Of a DNA stretch of 64,000 nt, positions 45,373 through 55,542 are shown one piece after another. The notes beneath the pieces are model-generated. The model was given only the letters and a program-made list of their open reading frames with translations, did no database searches and was not told where the DNA came from. The stretch spans positions 1 to 64,000 of the forward strand of contig NZ_BMCS01000003.1 of NCBI RefSeq assembly GCF_014635305.1, written 5' to 3'. Every line of letters starts with the position of its first letter. The stretch's first letter is position 1. Position numbers and translations under genes: made by a program. The stretch comes from Williamsia phyllosphaerae. GTDB lineage: Bacteria > Actinomycetota > Actinomycetes > Mycobacteriales > Mycobacteriaceae.

Positions 45373-45891
45373 CGAACCGGGCGTCCGTCACGACGCGCGG
45401 CACGGCGCCACGCGCCGGTGTAACGATTCGATAACGAACCGCGGATGTTGTCCCATCGCCCGATGGCGAGTGGAAAACCGCCCGTGACATGCGGTTCGCG
45501 ACCTCGCGCGGGGGACCGGCGGAGACAGCCGGTTTGTTACCCGCGGGGTTACTGGCGGGTATACCCACGGGTCACCACAGAACATGAGGAAACCCTCATT
45601 TTCGTGTGCGAACATGTGTGAGTTGCCTTGAGATGAGGCGTCAGGCGAGTACCACCGACTCGACCCGGACGATCATTGCGCGACAACCGAACTCGACCCG
45701 CTCACCGATGAGCTGCGGCCGCCGGGAGTGGACGAGCGTCGTCGATGACGCCGTGACCGCCCCGGTCGCGTAAGCGGTCGTGCGTTCTCGGCGACCCCAC
45801 CACCTCCGATGGCGATGACGCCACCGATGTTCACGACACAACCACACCAGTGCACCCAGCCATTCGGCTGACACCACGAGGAGACCCATCA
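45373..45891. other. 519-bp divergent intergenic region upstream of fas
   Basis: No convincing gene lies here. It must hold the fas promoter and its control sites. Visible structure: the direct repeat TAACGA at 45421 and 45432, the dyads listed at 45557-45599, and an AT-richer patch around 45580-45640. The fas ribosome site GAGGAG is at 45878-45883. A minus-strand reading frame across 45641-45889 was judged not to be a gene. Confidence 0.7.
45557..45599. promoter_or_regulatory. Two palindromes in the fas upstream region
   Basis: GGGTATACCC (45557-45566) is a perfect palindrome, and ATGAGG-AAAC-CCTCAT (45584-45599) is a perfect 6-bp dyad, about 300 bp before the fas start. Mycobacterial fas is controlled by the TetR activator FasR through inverted repeats in its promoter; whether either of these is such a site cannot be told from sequence. 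Confidence 0.35.
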
Positions 45892-48800
45892 GTGACCGTC
45901 CATCAGTTCCGCAGTGGCCCCGGCGATTCCACGGCGGCCCGCCGCCCCGACGACACCTTGATCCAGCGTCTGCGCAACGGTGACCCGTACGCGATCAGCT
46001 TCGGTGGTCAGGGCGTCCCGTGGTTGCCGGCGCTGGCCGAACTGGTGGTCGACGCAGAACTCGACCGGAGCATCGCGCAGATCGTCGACGCCGCCGAGCG
46101 CCTGCTCGCGCCCGTCGCCGACGAACTCGTCGCAGCCCGTCCCGACGGCTTCCATCCGTTGTCCTGGGTGCACGCCCTCGGCGCCGACGAGCCCGTGCCC
46201 ACCGCACAGACCCTCCAGAGCTCCGCCCAGTCGGTACCCGGCATCCTGCTGACCCAACTCGCCGCGATCGCCGCACTGCGTAAGCAGGGACTCGACACGA
46301 CCGAACTCGCGCCGACCGCCATCGTCGGACACTCGCAGGGCGTCCTCGCCATCGACGCGGTCACCGGCGACGCGGAGAACTCCACGGGCGGCGACGGGGC
46401 GCTGCTCGCGCTCGCGCACCTCATCGGGGCGGCCGGTGCCGTCGTGGGTCGACGCACCGGACTCGTCCCCACCGCCGACGGCACGCCGATGCTGTCGGTC
46501 ACCAACGTCGACCCCGCGCGTATCGCCGACCTCGTCGCCGAGTTCCGCTCCGCCCTGCAGGGCCCCGACCTGGAGAACGCGCCGGTCGTCGGGATCCGCA
46601 ACGGGCGGCGGTCGGTCGTCCTGTCCGGATCGCCACGTCACCTGCGGGCGTTCGAACAATTCTGCGACACCGTCTCCGCGGCGGAGACCGCCGCCCGCAA
46701 GGACAAGGTCGCAGGCGGCGCCCCGTTCGCGCCGGTCTTCGATCCGCTGGGTGTCGGCATCGCCTTCCATCACGAGGGGCTGAGCAGGGCCCGCGACCTG
46801 GTGGGCGAGTGGGCCGGTCGCTGTGGCCTCGACGTCTCCTGGGCCATCGCACGGGCCGACGCCGTTCTCGTCGCCCCGGTCGACTGGGTGGCCGCGCTCG
46901 ACGGGGTTGCCGAGCAGGGCGCCTCGTGGCTGCTCGACCTCGGTCCCGGTGACGTCGCGACGCGACTGTCGGTACCGGTGCTGCGTGGTCGCGGCGTCGG
47001 ATGCATCTCGGCCAGCCTGCGCGGCGGCCAGCGGAACCTGTTCGCCCCCGGTGGCATCCCCGAGGTCGGTCGCCCCTGGACCCAGTACGCCCCGACCCTG
47101 GCCACACTTCCCAGCGGACGACAGGTCGTCGAGACCTCCTTCACCCGGCTGACCGGCCGCTCACCGATGCTGCTGGCCGGCATGACGCCGACCACGGTCG
47201 ACCCGGCCATCGTCGCCGCGGCCGCCAACGCCGGCCACTGGGCCGAGCTCGCCGGCGGCGGACAGGTCACCGAGGCGATCTTCGCCGACAACGTCGCGCG
47301 ACTGACCGAGCTGCTCGAGCCGGGCCGTCAGGCGCAGTTCAACGCCCTGTTCCTCGACCCCTACCTGTGGAAGCTGCAGCTGGGCGGAAAGCGTCTCGTG
47401 CAGAAGGCCCGCGCCGCCGGCGCCCCGATCGACGGCGTCGTCGTCTCGGCCGGACTGCCCGAACTCGAGGACGCGGTCGCGCTGGTCGAGGAACTGGCCG
47501 AGGCCGGGATCGCCCACGTCTCGTTCAAGCCGGGCACGGTCGAGCAGATCCGCTCCGTCGTCCGCATCGCCGCCGAGGTACCCGGTCACGCGATCATCGT
47601 GCACATCGAGGGTGGTCGCGCGGGTGGGCATCACTCGTGGGAGGACCTCGACGACCTGCTCCTCGCGACCTACGCCGAGCTGCGCGCACGGCCCAACGCG
47701 GTCATCTGTGTCGGTGGCGGCATCGGCAGCCCCGAGCGCGCCAGCGACTACCTCACCGGGACCTGGGCGCACGCACACGGTTACCCGACGATGCCGGTCG
47801 ACGGGATCCTGCTGGGAACCGTCACCATGGCCGTGCTGGAGGCGACCACGTCGCCGGACGTCAAGCAGCTGCTCGTCGACACCCCCGGGTGTGACGCCTG
47901 GATCGGAGCGGGGCATTCCAGTGACGGAATGGCCTCGGGCCGTAGCCAACTCGGCGCCGACATCCACGAGATCGACAACGCCGCCTCCCGGTGTGGCCGT
48001 CTGCTCGACGAGGTCGCCGGCGACGGCGACGCCGTGGCCGACCGCCGCGACGAGATCGTCGCCGCACTCGAGCGCACCGCCAAGCCGTACTTCGGCGACG
48101 TCACCACCATGACCTACCGCCAGTGGCTCACGCGATACGCCGACCTCGCCGTGGGCGCGGACGCCGGCGTCGAGGCGCAGTGGGCCGACATCACCTGGCG
48201 CGAGCGGTTCGCGGAGATGTTGCAGCGCACCGAGGCCCGGATGAACCCCGCCGACCGTGGCGAGATCGTCACCCTGTTCGGCGAGACGTCGTCCACCGAC
48301 AACGCACACGCCGCGATCGACGCCCTCGGTGGCGTCTACCCCGAGATCGACTCCGACATCCTGCATCCCGCCGACGTCGCGTTCTTCCTGGGCCTGTGCA
48401 AGACCCCCGGCAAGCCGGTGAACTTCGTTCCCGTCGTCGACAAGGACGTGCGTCGGTGGTGGCGCAGCGATTCGCTGTGGCAGGCCCACGATGCGCGCTA
48501 CAGCGCCGATGAGGTCTGCATCATCCCGGGACCCGTCGCCGTCGCAGGCATCACGCGCGTCGACGAGCCGGTCGGTGATCTGCTCGACCGCTTCGAGGCG
48601 CAGGTGGTCACCGACCTGACCGCCCGTGGTGTCGAACCCGTCGAGGTCACCAGCCGCCATCGCGCCGGTCTCGTCGACGGCTCCGGTGTGCTCGTCGACG
48701 TCATCGAGTCCGACTCGATCCTGTGGGCCGGTCGCATCGTGGGCAACCCGATCGCGCTTCTCGGCGACCGTGACGCCTGGACCCTGCCGCACGCCGATCG

Positions 48801-51800
48801 TGCCGAGCACGAGCCGACCGGGTCGGTCCTCGAACGCGACGGCGACACCGTCGTGTTGACCGTCCCCATCGCGGCGTCGGCGGTCTCGATCGCCATGACC
48901 GTCGACGCGAGCATCGTCGACGGAGGGTCGCCGAAGGTGACCCTGGACGCCGCGTCGGATGCGATGCGGTCGATCCTCGCCGTCGCCGCGGGCGGATCGA
49001 CTGCGCAGGTGCTCGACGGTGTCGCCACCAGTTCCGCGACGTGGACCGCCGACCTCGCGGCCGATCACTCCGCGGTCACCGCCTACACGCTCCCGGAACG
49101 TCTGAGCGCGACCATCCCGGCCGGGACGACCGGCTTCGCCATTCCCGACACCCTCGTCGGGCTGTGCTGGCCGAGCGTGTTCAGCGTCATCGGCGCCGCG
49201 CACACCGCCGACGGCACCCCGGTGGTCGAGGGGTTGCTCGACCTGGTCCACCTCGACCACGCCATCGCGCCGGCCGGTCTGCTCCCACGGACCGACACCG
49301 AGTTGTCGATCACCGCGACCCTGGGGGCCGTCCACGACACCGACCTCGGTCGCGTCGTGGAGGTCGACGTGACGATCGACGACGTCGACGGCACCCGCAT
49401 CGCCACCCTCGCCGAGCGTTTCGCGATCCGCGGCCGCCTCGGAGACGGCGCGCTGGCCGATCCGGTGCGCGCCGGTGGCGCCATCACCGACGAGACCGAC
49501 GCCACCCGCAAGCTGCTCCGCCAGGCCACCATCACCGCCCCGACCCGGATGCACGGGTTCGCGCTCGTGTCCGGTGACCGCAACCCGATCCACACCGACT
49601 CCTGCGCCGCCCGCCTCGCGGGCCTCGGGGAGCCGATCGTGCACGGCATGTGGCTCTCGGCGGCCGCCCAGCACGTGGTGACCGCGACCGACGCCAAGAA
49701 CCCGATCCCGGCGCCCCGCCCGATCCTGGGCTGGACCACCCGCTTCATGGGCATGGTCCGCACCGGCGACGAGATCACCGTGCGCGCCGACCGGGTCGGA
49801 CTCGACCACGGCTGCGAGGTCGTCGAGGTGACCTGCAAGGTCGGCGACGACCTGGTCATGACCGCGACCGCTCGCCTGGCCGCGCCCCGCACCGTCTACG
49901 CCTTCCCCGGCCAGGGCATCCAGAGCACCGGGATGGGCCTCGACGCCCGGTCGCGTTCCAAGGCCGCCCGCGAGATCTGGGACCGCGCGGACAAGCACAC
50001 CCGCTCCGCGCTCGGCTTCTCCATCCTGGCCGTGGTCCGGGACAACCCCACGACCCTGGTCGCCCGCGGCACCACCTACCAGCACCCCGACGGCGTGCTG
50101 TTCCTCACCCAGTTCACCCAGGTCGCCATGGCCGTCCTCGGGGTGGCGCAGATCGCCGAGCTCAAGGAGTCCGGCGGCTTCGTCGAGAACGCCATCACCT
50201 GCGGTCACTCGGTCGGCGAGTACAACGCCCTCGCCGCCTGCGCCGGGGTGTTGCCGCTCGAGGCCGTCCTCGAGGTCGTGTTCCAGCGCGGCGAGGCCAT
50301 GCACCACCTCGTACCGCGAGATGAGCTGGGTCGCAGCAACTATCGACTCGCCGCCATCCGGCCCAGCCAGTTCGATCTGGCCGACGCCGAGGTCACCGAC
50401 TTCGTCACCTCCGTCGGCATGGCGTCGGGGGAGTTCCTCGAGGTCGTCAACCTCAACCTGTTGGGGTCGCAGTACGCCATCGCGGGCACCGTCCTCGGAC
50501 TCGAACACCTCGAGGCCGAGATCGACCGGCGTCGCGCCCTCGTCGGCGGCAAGCGCGCCTTCATCCTGATCCCCGGGATCGACGTCCCGTTCCACTCGAC
50601 CGTCCTGCGCGACGGCGTCCCGGAGTTCCGGCACCGTCTCGAGGAGCTCCTGCCCGAGTCGTTCGACCCGGCGATCCTCATCGGCCACTACATCCCCAAC
50701 CTCGTCCCGAGGATGTTCAGCCTCGAGCGCGAGTTCGTCGCCGAGATCGCCGCGCTCGTGCCGTCGGATCCGCTCGACGCCGTGCTCGCCGACTGGGACA
50801 CCGTCGCCGCCGACCCGGCCCGCCTGGCGCGCATCGTCCTCATCGAGCTCCTCGCATGGCAGTTCGCCAGCCCGGTCCGCTGGATCGAGACGCAGGAACT
50901 CCTCTTCGCGACACCGGATCTCGGTGGTCTCGGCATCGAGCGGTTCGTCGAGATCGGCGTGAAGTCGGCGCCGACGCTGTCCGGTCTCGCGACCAACACC
51001 CTGAAGCTGGACGGCTACGCCCGCTCGGCGGTGCAGGTGCTCAACCTCGAACGCGACAGCCTGGTCGTCCTCTCGCAGGGCGCCGATGTCGAGATCGACG
51101 AGCCCGAGGACGCCACCGCCACGACCGAGACGCCGGCCGCGGACCCCGTGCCCACCGCCGCGGCACCGGCACCGACCGTCGCCGCCGCACCCGCGGGTGG
51201 TCCGCGACCCGACGATCTCGCCTTCGCGCCCGCCGACGCAGTGCGTTCGGTGATCGCCCTGTGGACCAAGATGCGCACCGACCAGATCGGTACCGCCGAC
51301 ACCATCGAGGCGCTGTGCGACGGTGTCTCCTCACGTCGTAACCAGTTGCTGCTCGACATCGGCGGCGAGCTCGGACTGGGCGCCATCGACGGCGCCGCCG
51401 AGGCCGACATGGCGGCGCTGGCGTCGACGGTCAACAGCCTCGCCCGCGGTTACAAGCCGTTCGGCGCGGTGCTGACCGACGCGATCAACGATCAGATCCG
51501 CAAGGTGTTCGGCCCGGTCAACAAGCGGCCGTCCTACATCGGTGACCGACTGTCGTCGGTTTGGCAGCTCGGCCCCGGCTGGGTCCTGCACGCCACCGTC
51601 GCCGTCGCCCTGGGCAGCCGTGAGGGTGTCAGCGTGCGCGGGGGAGACCTCGGCGGACTGCTGACCGCCCCGGTGAGCAACGCCGACGGGCTCGACGCAC
51701 TCATCGACGCCGCGGTCTCCGCGGTCGGTGCCGAGCGAGGCGTCGCGGTGTCGAAGCCGGCGGCCGAGAGTGCCTCCGGTGGAACCGTCGACGTGGCCGC

Positions 51801-54800
51801 ACTCGGTGAGCTGACCGAACAGTTCACCGGCCGGACCGGTGCGCTCGCCAGCGCCGCCCGCGTCATCCTGACCAAGCTGGGACTTGACGACGAGATCGCC
51901 GGCATCGCCGCGGCGGAGTCCGACGACACCCAGGCCGTGGTGGACCGCGTCAGCGCCGAACTCGGCGCCGACTGGTTCCGCACCGTGGCCCCGGCGTTCG
52001 ACGAGCGTCGCACGGTCCTCGTCGACGACCGGTGGGCCACCGCCCGTGAGGATCTCGCGCGGATCTGGGTGGAGGACGAGCACGACCTGCACGATCGTTT
52101 CGACCACGTGGCACCCCGCTTCGCGGGGGCGGGCGACACCGTCGCCCATCACGCGACCTGGTGGCAGGGCAAGGCGCTGGCCGCCGGCCACCCGGTGCAC
52201 GCGCGGACCTACGAGGCCATCGCCCATGCGGCGCAGGATCCGGCCCGCGGGATCTGGGAGTCCGAGGTCGCCGTGGTCACCGGTGCGAGTGCCGGCTCCA
52301 TCGCGGCTGCGGTCGCCGGACGTCTGCTCGCCGGCGGTGCCACGGTCATCGCGACCAGTTCGCGACTCGACGACACCCGGATCGCGTTCTTCAAGAAGCT
52401 CTACCGAGAGAACGCCCGTGCCGGTGCGTCGCTCTGGCTCGCCTCGGCGAACATGAGCTCGTACACCGATGTCGACGACCTCGTCGAGTGGATCGGCGGC
52501 GAGCAGACCGAGAATCTCGGTGGCACCACCGGCGTCGTGAAGCCGGCCCTCAAGCCCACTCTGCTGTTCCCGTTCGCCGCTCCGCGGGTCGCCGGTGACC
52601 TCACCGACGCGGGCAGTCGCGCCGAGCTGGAGATGAAGGTCCTGCTGTGGTCGGTCGAACGACTGATCGCGGGTCTCGGATCCATCGCGGCCGACCACGA
52701 TCTGGAGGCACGACTGCACGTGGTCCTGCCCGGGTCGCCCAACCGCGGGATGTTCGGCGGTGACGGTGCCTACGGCGAGAGCAAGGCCGCCCTCGACGCA
52801 CTCGTCACCCGATGGGGTGCCGAGGACTCGTGGAACAGCACGGTCACCCTCGCCCACGCGTTGATCGGATGGGTTCGCGGAACCGGACTCATGGGCCACA
52901 ACGACGGCATGGTCGCCGCCGTGGAGGCCGCGGGCGTGCGTACCTGGACCACCGACGAGATGGCCGACGAATTGCTGGGGCTGTGCTCGGCGCAGATGCG
53001 CGCCGATGCCCGCATCCGGCCCGTCGACGCCGACTTCACGGCGGGACTCGACCCGGCGACCCTGGATCTCAAGGCGCTCGCCGCGGTCGCGGCCGAGACC
53101 GCAGGCGCCGACCTCGACGAGCCGGCCGCGCAGGCAACCGTTGCGGCGCTGCCGTTCCCGGCGCGCCCGGCGGTGACGACCGTGCCGTCCTGGCCGACTC
53201 TCGACGTCGCGCCGGAGGACCTCGTGGTCATCGTCGGCACCGGCGAACTGGGACCGTACGGCAGTGCACGTACCCGCTTCGAGATGGAGGTCGACGAGAA
53301 GCTCTCGGCGGCGGGCGTTCTCGAGCTCGCGTGGAACACCGGACTGATCCTGTGGGAAGAGACCCCGAAGCCGGGCTGGTACGACGCGGAGACCGGTGAC
53401 CCGGTCGCCGAGAGCGACATCGCCGATCGGTACCACGACGCGGTGGTCGAACGCTGCGGCATCCGTCGCTACGACGACGCCGGCGCCATGGTCGACAACT
53501 CGGCACCGCTGCTGCAGTCGGTGTTCCTCGACGAGGACCTGTCGTTCTCGGTGAACTCCGAGGACGAGGCCCGTGCCTTCGCGGCCGCAGATCCGGAGAA
53601 GACGCGCATCGTCGCCAACGCCGAGACCGGGGAGTGGCAGGTGACCCGTCGTGCGGGCACCGAGATCCGCGTACCGCGTCGCTTCGAGCTCACCCGCACG
53701 GTCGGTGGGCAGATCCCGACCGGATTCGATCCCACCCGCTGGGGGATCTCGGCCGACATGGCCGAGTCCGTCGACCGGGTCGGACTGTGGAACCTCGTCG
53801 CCACGGTGGACGCGTTCCTGTCCTCGGGCTTCGAGCCGTCGGAACTCATGCGCTGGGTGCATCCCGGCCTGGTGGCCAACACCCAGGGCACCGGCATGGG
53901 CGGCATGGAATCGATGCGCTCGCTCTACATCGACACCCTCCTCGGCGAGTCCAAGGCGAACGACATTTTGCAGGAAGCGCTCCCGAACGTGATCGCCGCG
54001 CACGTGGTGCAGTCCTACATCGGCAGCTACGGCGCGATGATCCATCCGGTCGCGGCCTGCGCCACCGCCGCGGTGTCGGTGGAGGAGGGCGTCGACAAGA
54101 TCAAGCTCGGCAAGGCGCTGTTCGCCGTGGCCGGCGGTTTCGACGACCTCGGCATCGAGGGGATCGTGGGCTTCGGCGACATGTCGGCCACCGCCGACTC
54201 GGCGAAGATGTCCGCCCGCGGAATCGATCCGCGCCGGTTCTCCCGGGCCAACGATCGCCGTCGTGGCGGGTTCGTCGAGTCGCAGGGCGGCGGCACCGTG
54301 CTGCTGGCCCGTGGTGACGTGGCCGCCGAGATGGGGCTGCCGGTCCTCGGTGTCGTCGCCTGGGCGCAGAGCTTCGGCGACGGCGTCCACACGTCGATCC
54401 CCGCCCCGGGTATCGGTGCGCTGGGTGCGGCACGCGGCAGGCAGGACTCGGGTCTGGCCCGGTCGCTGTCGGCCCTGGGCGTCAGTGCCGACGACGTCGC
54501 GCTGGTCTCCAAGCACGACACCTCGACCAAGGCCAACGATCCCAACGAGGCGGACCTGCACGAGCGTCTCGCCGGCGCGCTGGGTCGCAACGACGGAGCA
54601 CCGCTGTTCGTCGTCTCCCAGAAGTCGCTGACCGGGCACTCCAAGGGCGGTGCGGCCGCGTTCCAGCTCATCGGCCTGTGCCAGATGCTCCGCGACGGGG
54701 TCATCCCACCCAACCGCAGCCTGGACTGTGTCGACGAGGTGATGGCCGAACACGAGCACCTGGTGTGGGTCACCGAGCCGCTGCGACTGGGTTCGCGGTT

Positions 54801-55140
54801 CCCGCTCAAGGCGGGTCTGCTGACCAGTCTCGGGTTCGGCCACGTGTCGGGTCTGATCGCGGTCGTGCACCCGGAAGCCTTTGTGCAGGCTCTCGATCCG
54901 GCTGCGCGCGACACCTACCGGAAGGCCGCGGCGGATCGAGCTCGTCTGGGCAACCAGCGGATGCTCGAGGCGATGTGTGGGGGAGCGCCGCTCTACCAGC
55001 GCCCGCCGAACCGTCGTCTCGGCGACACCAACACCGACACCGAGCGTGAGGCCGCGCTGCTGCTCGATCCGTCGGCACGTCTCGACCGCGCGGGCAGCTA
55101 CCCCGCGGTGTCGGCCGACGCCTCGGTCCCGACCGCGTGA
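45892..55140 (+). CDS. fas: Type I fatty acid synthase (single multifunctional polypeptide)
   Basis: Makes C16-C26 acyl-CoAs, the primers for membrane lipids and mycolic acids. The 3082-residue protein has every domain in mycobacterial order: acetyltransferase (GHSQGVLAIDAV, ~146), enoyl reductase (LTGRSPMLLAGMTPTTVDP, ~418), dehydratase (FALVSGDRNPIHTD, ~1225), malonyl/palmitoyl transferase (CGHSVGEYNALAA, ~1437), an Ala/Pro linker and ACP (~1770-1900), ketoreductase (VVTGASAGSIAAA, ~2127) and ketosynthase (VAACATAAVSVEEG with the nucleophile Cys ~2721, and KSLTGHSKGG). M. tuberculosis Fas is 3069 aa. The GTG at 45892 has GAGGAG 8 nt upstream. The stop overlaps acpS by 4 bp. Confidence 0.98.
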   Translation: MTVHQFRSGPGDSTAARRPDDTLIQRLRNGDPYAISFGGQGVPWLPALAELVVDAELDRSIAQIVDAAERLLAPVADELVAARPDGFHPLSWVHALGADEPVPTAQTLQSSAQSVPGILLTQLAAIAALRKQGLDTTELAPTAIVGHSQGVLAIDAVTGDAENSTGGDGALLALAHLIGAAGAVVGRRTGLVPTADGTPMLSVTNVDPARIADLVAEFRSALQGPDLENAPVVGIRNGRRSVVLSGSPRHLRAFEQFCDTVSAAETAARKDKVAGGAPFAPVFDPLGVGIAFHHEGLSRARDLVGEWAGRCGLDVSWAIARADAVLVAPVDWVAALDGVAEQGASWLLDLGPGDVATRLSVPVLRGRGVGCISASLRGGQRNLFAPGGIPEVGRPWTQYAPTLATLPSGRQVVETSFTRLTGRSPMLLAGMTPTTVDPAIVAAAANAGHWAELAGGGQVTEAIFADNVARLTELLEPGRQAQFNALFLDPYLWKLQLGGKRLVQKARAAGAPIDGVVVSAGLPELEDAVALVEELAEAGIAHVSFKPGTVEQIRSVVRIAAEVPGHAIIVHIEGGRAGGHHSWEDLDDLLLATYAELRARPNAVICVGGGIGSPERASDYLTGTWAHAHGYPTMPVDGILLGTVTMAVLEATTSPDVKQLLVDTPGCDAWIGAGHSSDGMASGRSQLGADIHEIDNAASRCGRLLDEVAGDGDAVADRRDEIVAALERTAKPYFGDVTTMTYRQWLTRYADLAVGADAGVEAQWADITWRERFAEMLQRTEARMNPADRGEIVTLFGETSSTDNAHAAIDALGGVYPEIDSDILHPADVAFFLGLCKTPGKPVNFVPVVDKDVRRWWRSDSLWQAHDARYSADEVCIIPGPVAVAGITRVDEPVGDLLDRFEAQVVTDLTARGVEPVEVTSRHRAGLVDGSGVLVDVIESDSILWAGRIVGNPIALLGDRDAWTLPHADRAEHEPTGSVLERDGDTVVLTVPIAASAVSIAMTVDASIVDGGSPKVTLDAASDAMRSILAVAAGGSTAQVLDGVATSSATWTADLAADHSAVTAYTLPERLSATIPAGTTGFAIPDTLVGLCWPSVFSVIGAAHTADGTPVVEGLLDLVHLDHAIAPAGLLPRTDTELSITATLGAVHDTDLGRVVEVDVTIDDVDGTRIATLAERFAIRGRLGDGALADPVRAGGAITDETDATRKLLRQATITAPTRMHGFALVSGDRNPIHTDSCAARLAGLGEPIVHGMWLSAAAQHVVTATDAKNPIPAPRPILGWTTRFMGMVRTGDEITVRADRVGLDHGCEVVEVTCKVGDDLVMTATARLAAPRTVYAFPGQGIQSTGMGLDARSRSKAAREIWDRADKHTRSALGFSILAVVRDNPTTLVARGTTYQHPDGVLFLTQFTQVAMAVLGVAQIAELKESGGFVENAITCGHSVGEYNALAACAGVLPLEAVLEVVFQRGEAMHHLVPRDELGRSNYRLAAIRPSQFDLADAEVTDFVTSVGMASGEFLEVVNLNLLGSQYAIAGTVLGLEHLEAEIDRRRALVGGKRAFILIPGIDVPFHSTVLRDGVPEFRHRLEELLPESFDPAILIGHYIPNLVPRMFSLEREFVAEIAALVPSDPLDAVLADWDTVAADPARLARIVLIELLAWQFASPVRWIETQELLFATPDLGGLGIERFVEIGVKSAPTLSGLATNTLKLDGYARSAVQVLNLERDSLVVLSQGADVEIDEPEDATATTETPAADPVPTAAAPAPTVAAAPAGGPRPDDLAFAPADAVRSVIALWTKMRTDQIGTADTIEALCDGVSSRRNQLLLDIGGELGLGAIDGAAEADMAALASTVNSLARGYKPFGAVLTDAINDQIRKVFGPVNKRPSYIGDRLSSVWQLGPGWVLHATVAVALGSREGVSVRGGDLGGLLTAPVSNADGLDALIDAAVSAVGAERGVAVSKPAAESASGGTVDVAALGELTEQFTGRTGALASAARVILTKLGLDDEIAGIAAAESDDTQAVVDRVSAELGADWFRTVAPAFDERRTVLVDDRWATAREDLARIWVEDEHDLHDRFDHVAPRFAGAGDTVAHHATWWQGKALAAGHPVHARTYEAIAHAAQDPARGIWESEVAVVTGASAGSIAAAVAGRLLAGGATVIATSSRLDDTRIAFFKKLYRENARAGASLWLASANMSSYTDVDDLVEWIGGEQTENLGGTTGVVKPALKPTLLFPFAAPRVAGDLTDAGSRAELEMKVLLWSVERLIAGLGSIAADHDLEARLHVVLPGSPNRGMFGGDGAYGESKAALDALVTRWGAEDSWNSTVTLAHALIGWVRGTGLMGHNDGMVAAVEAAGVRTWTTDEMADELLGLCSAQMRADARIRPVDADFTAGLDPATLDLKALAAVAAETAGADLDEPAAQATVAALPFPARPAVTTVPSWPTLDVAPEDLVVIVGTGELGPYGSARTRFEMEVDEKLSAAGVLELAWNTGLILWEETPKPGWYDAETGDPVAESDIADRYHDAVVERCGIRRYDDAGAMVDNSAPLLQSVFLDEDLSFSVNSEDEARAFAAADPEKTRIVANAETGEWQVTRRAGTEIRVPRRFELTRTVGGQIPTGFDPTRWGISADMAESVDRVGLWNLVATVDAFLSSGFEPSELMRWVHPGLVANTQGTGMGGMESMRSLYIDTLLGESKANDILQEALPNVIAAHVVQSYIGSYGAMIHPVAACATAAVSVEEGVDKIKLGKALFAVAGGFDDLGIEGIVGFGDMSATADSAKMSARGIDPRRFSRANDRRRGGFVESQGGGTVLLARGDVAAEMGLPVLGVVAWAQSFGDGVHTSIPAPGIGALGAARGRQDSGLARSLSALGVSADDVALVSKHDTSTKANDPNEADLHERLAGALGRNDGAPLFVVSQKSLTGHSKGGAAAFQLIGLCQMLRDGVIPPNRSLDCVDEVMAEHEHLVWVTEPLRLGSRFPLKAGLLTSLGFGHVSGLIAVVHPEAFVQALDPAARDTYRKAAADRARLGNQRMLEAMCGGAPLYQRPPNRRLGDTNTDTEREAALLLDPSARLDRAGSYPAVSADASVPTA

Positions 55141-55541
55141 GCGTGATCGGTGTGGGCATCGACGTGGTGTCGATCCCGGAGTTCGCCGATCAGCTCAAGG
55201 TGCCCGGAACGTCGTTCGCGCAACGGTTCACCGTGGGCGAGCGGCGGGACGCGGCGTCGGGGACGGCCGAGGACGCACGGCATCTCGCGGGGCGGTGGGC
55301 CGCGAAAGAGGCCGTCATCAAGGCGTGGTCGGTGAGCCGGTTCGCCCGCTCGCCTGCCCTGCCACTGATCCGCCACAGCGACATCGAGGTCGTCACCGAC
55401 ACCTGGGGGCGGCCGGCGATCCGGTTGGCCGGCGAGATCGGTGAGCACCTGCGTGACGCCACCGTGCACATCTCGCTGACGCACGACGGGGCCATCGCCG
55501 CGGCGGTGGCGATCCTCGAGGACGCACCGGCGGCGAGCTGA
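55137..55541 (+). CDS. acpS: Holo-[acyl-carrier-protein] synthase
   Basis: Attaches the 4'-phosphopantetheine arm to the ACP domain of Fas and other carriers. The 134-residue protein has the two magnesium-binding motifs: GVGIDVVSIPEFAD (Asp) and GRWAAKEAVIKAW (Glu). The GTG overlaps the fas stop (GTGA), so enzyme and modifier are translated together, as in Rv2523c-Rv2524c. It ends one base from the convergent TetR gene. Confidence 0.96.
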   Translation: MSVIGVGIDVVSIPEFADQLKVPGTSFAQRFTVGERRDAASGTAEDARHLAGRWAAKEAVIKAWSVSRFARSPALPLIRHSDIEVVTDTWGRPAIRLAGEIGEHLRDATVHISLTHDGAIAAAVAILEDAPAAS

Positions 55542-55542
55542 C

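Noticed and set aside
45641..45889. 82-residue minus-strand reading frame upstream of fas
   Set aside because: It overlaps the fas ribosome site and promoter region, has a Trp/Arg/His-rich sequence unlike a known family, and has no ribosome site of its own.
47161..50688. 1175-residue minus-strand frame inside fas
   Set aside because: Antisense shadow of a highly conserved gene, with low-complexity Gly/Asp/Val composition.
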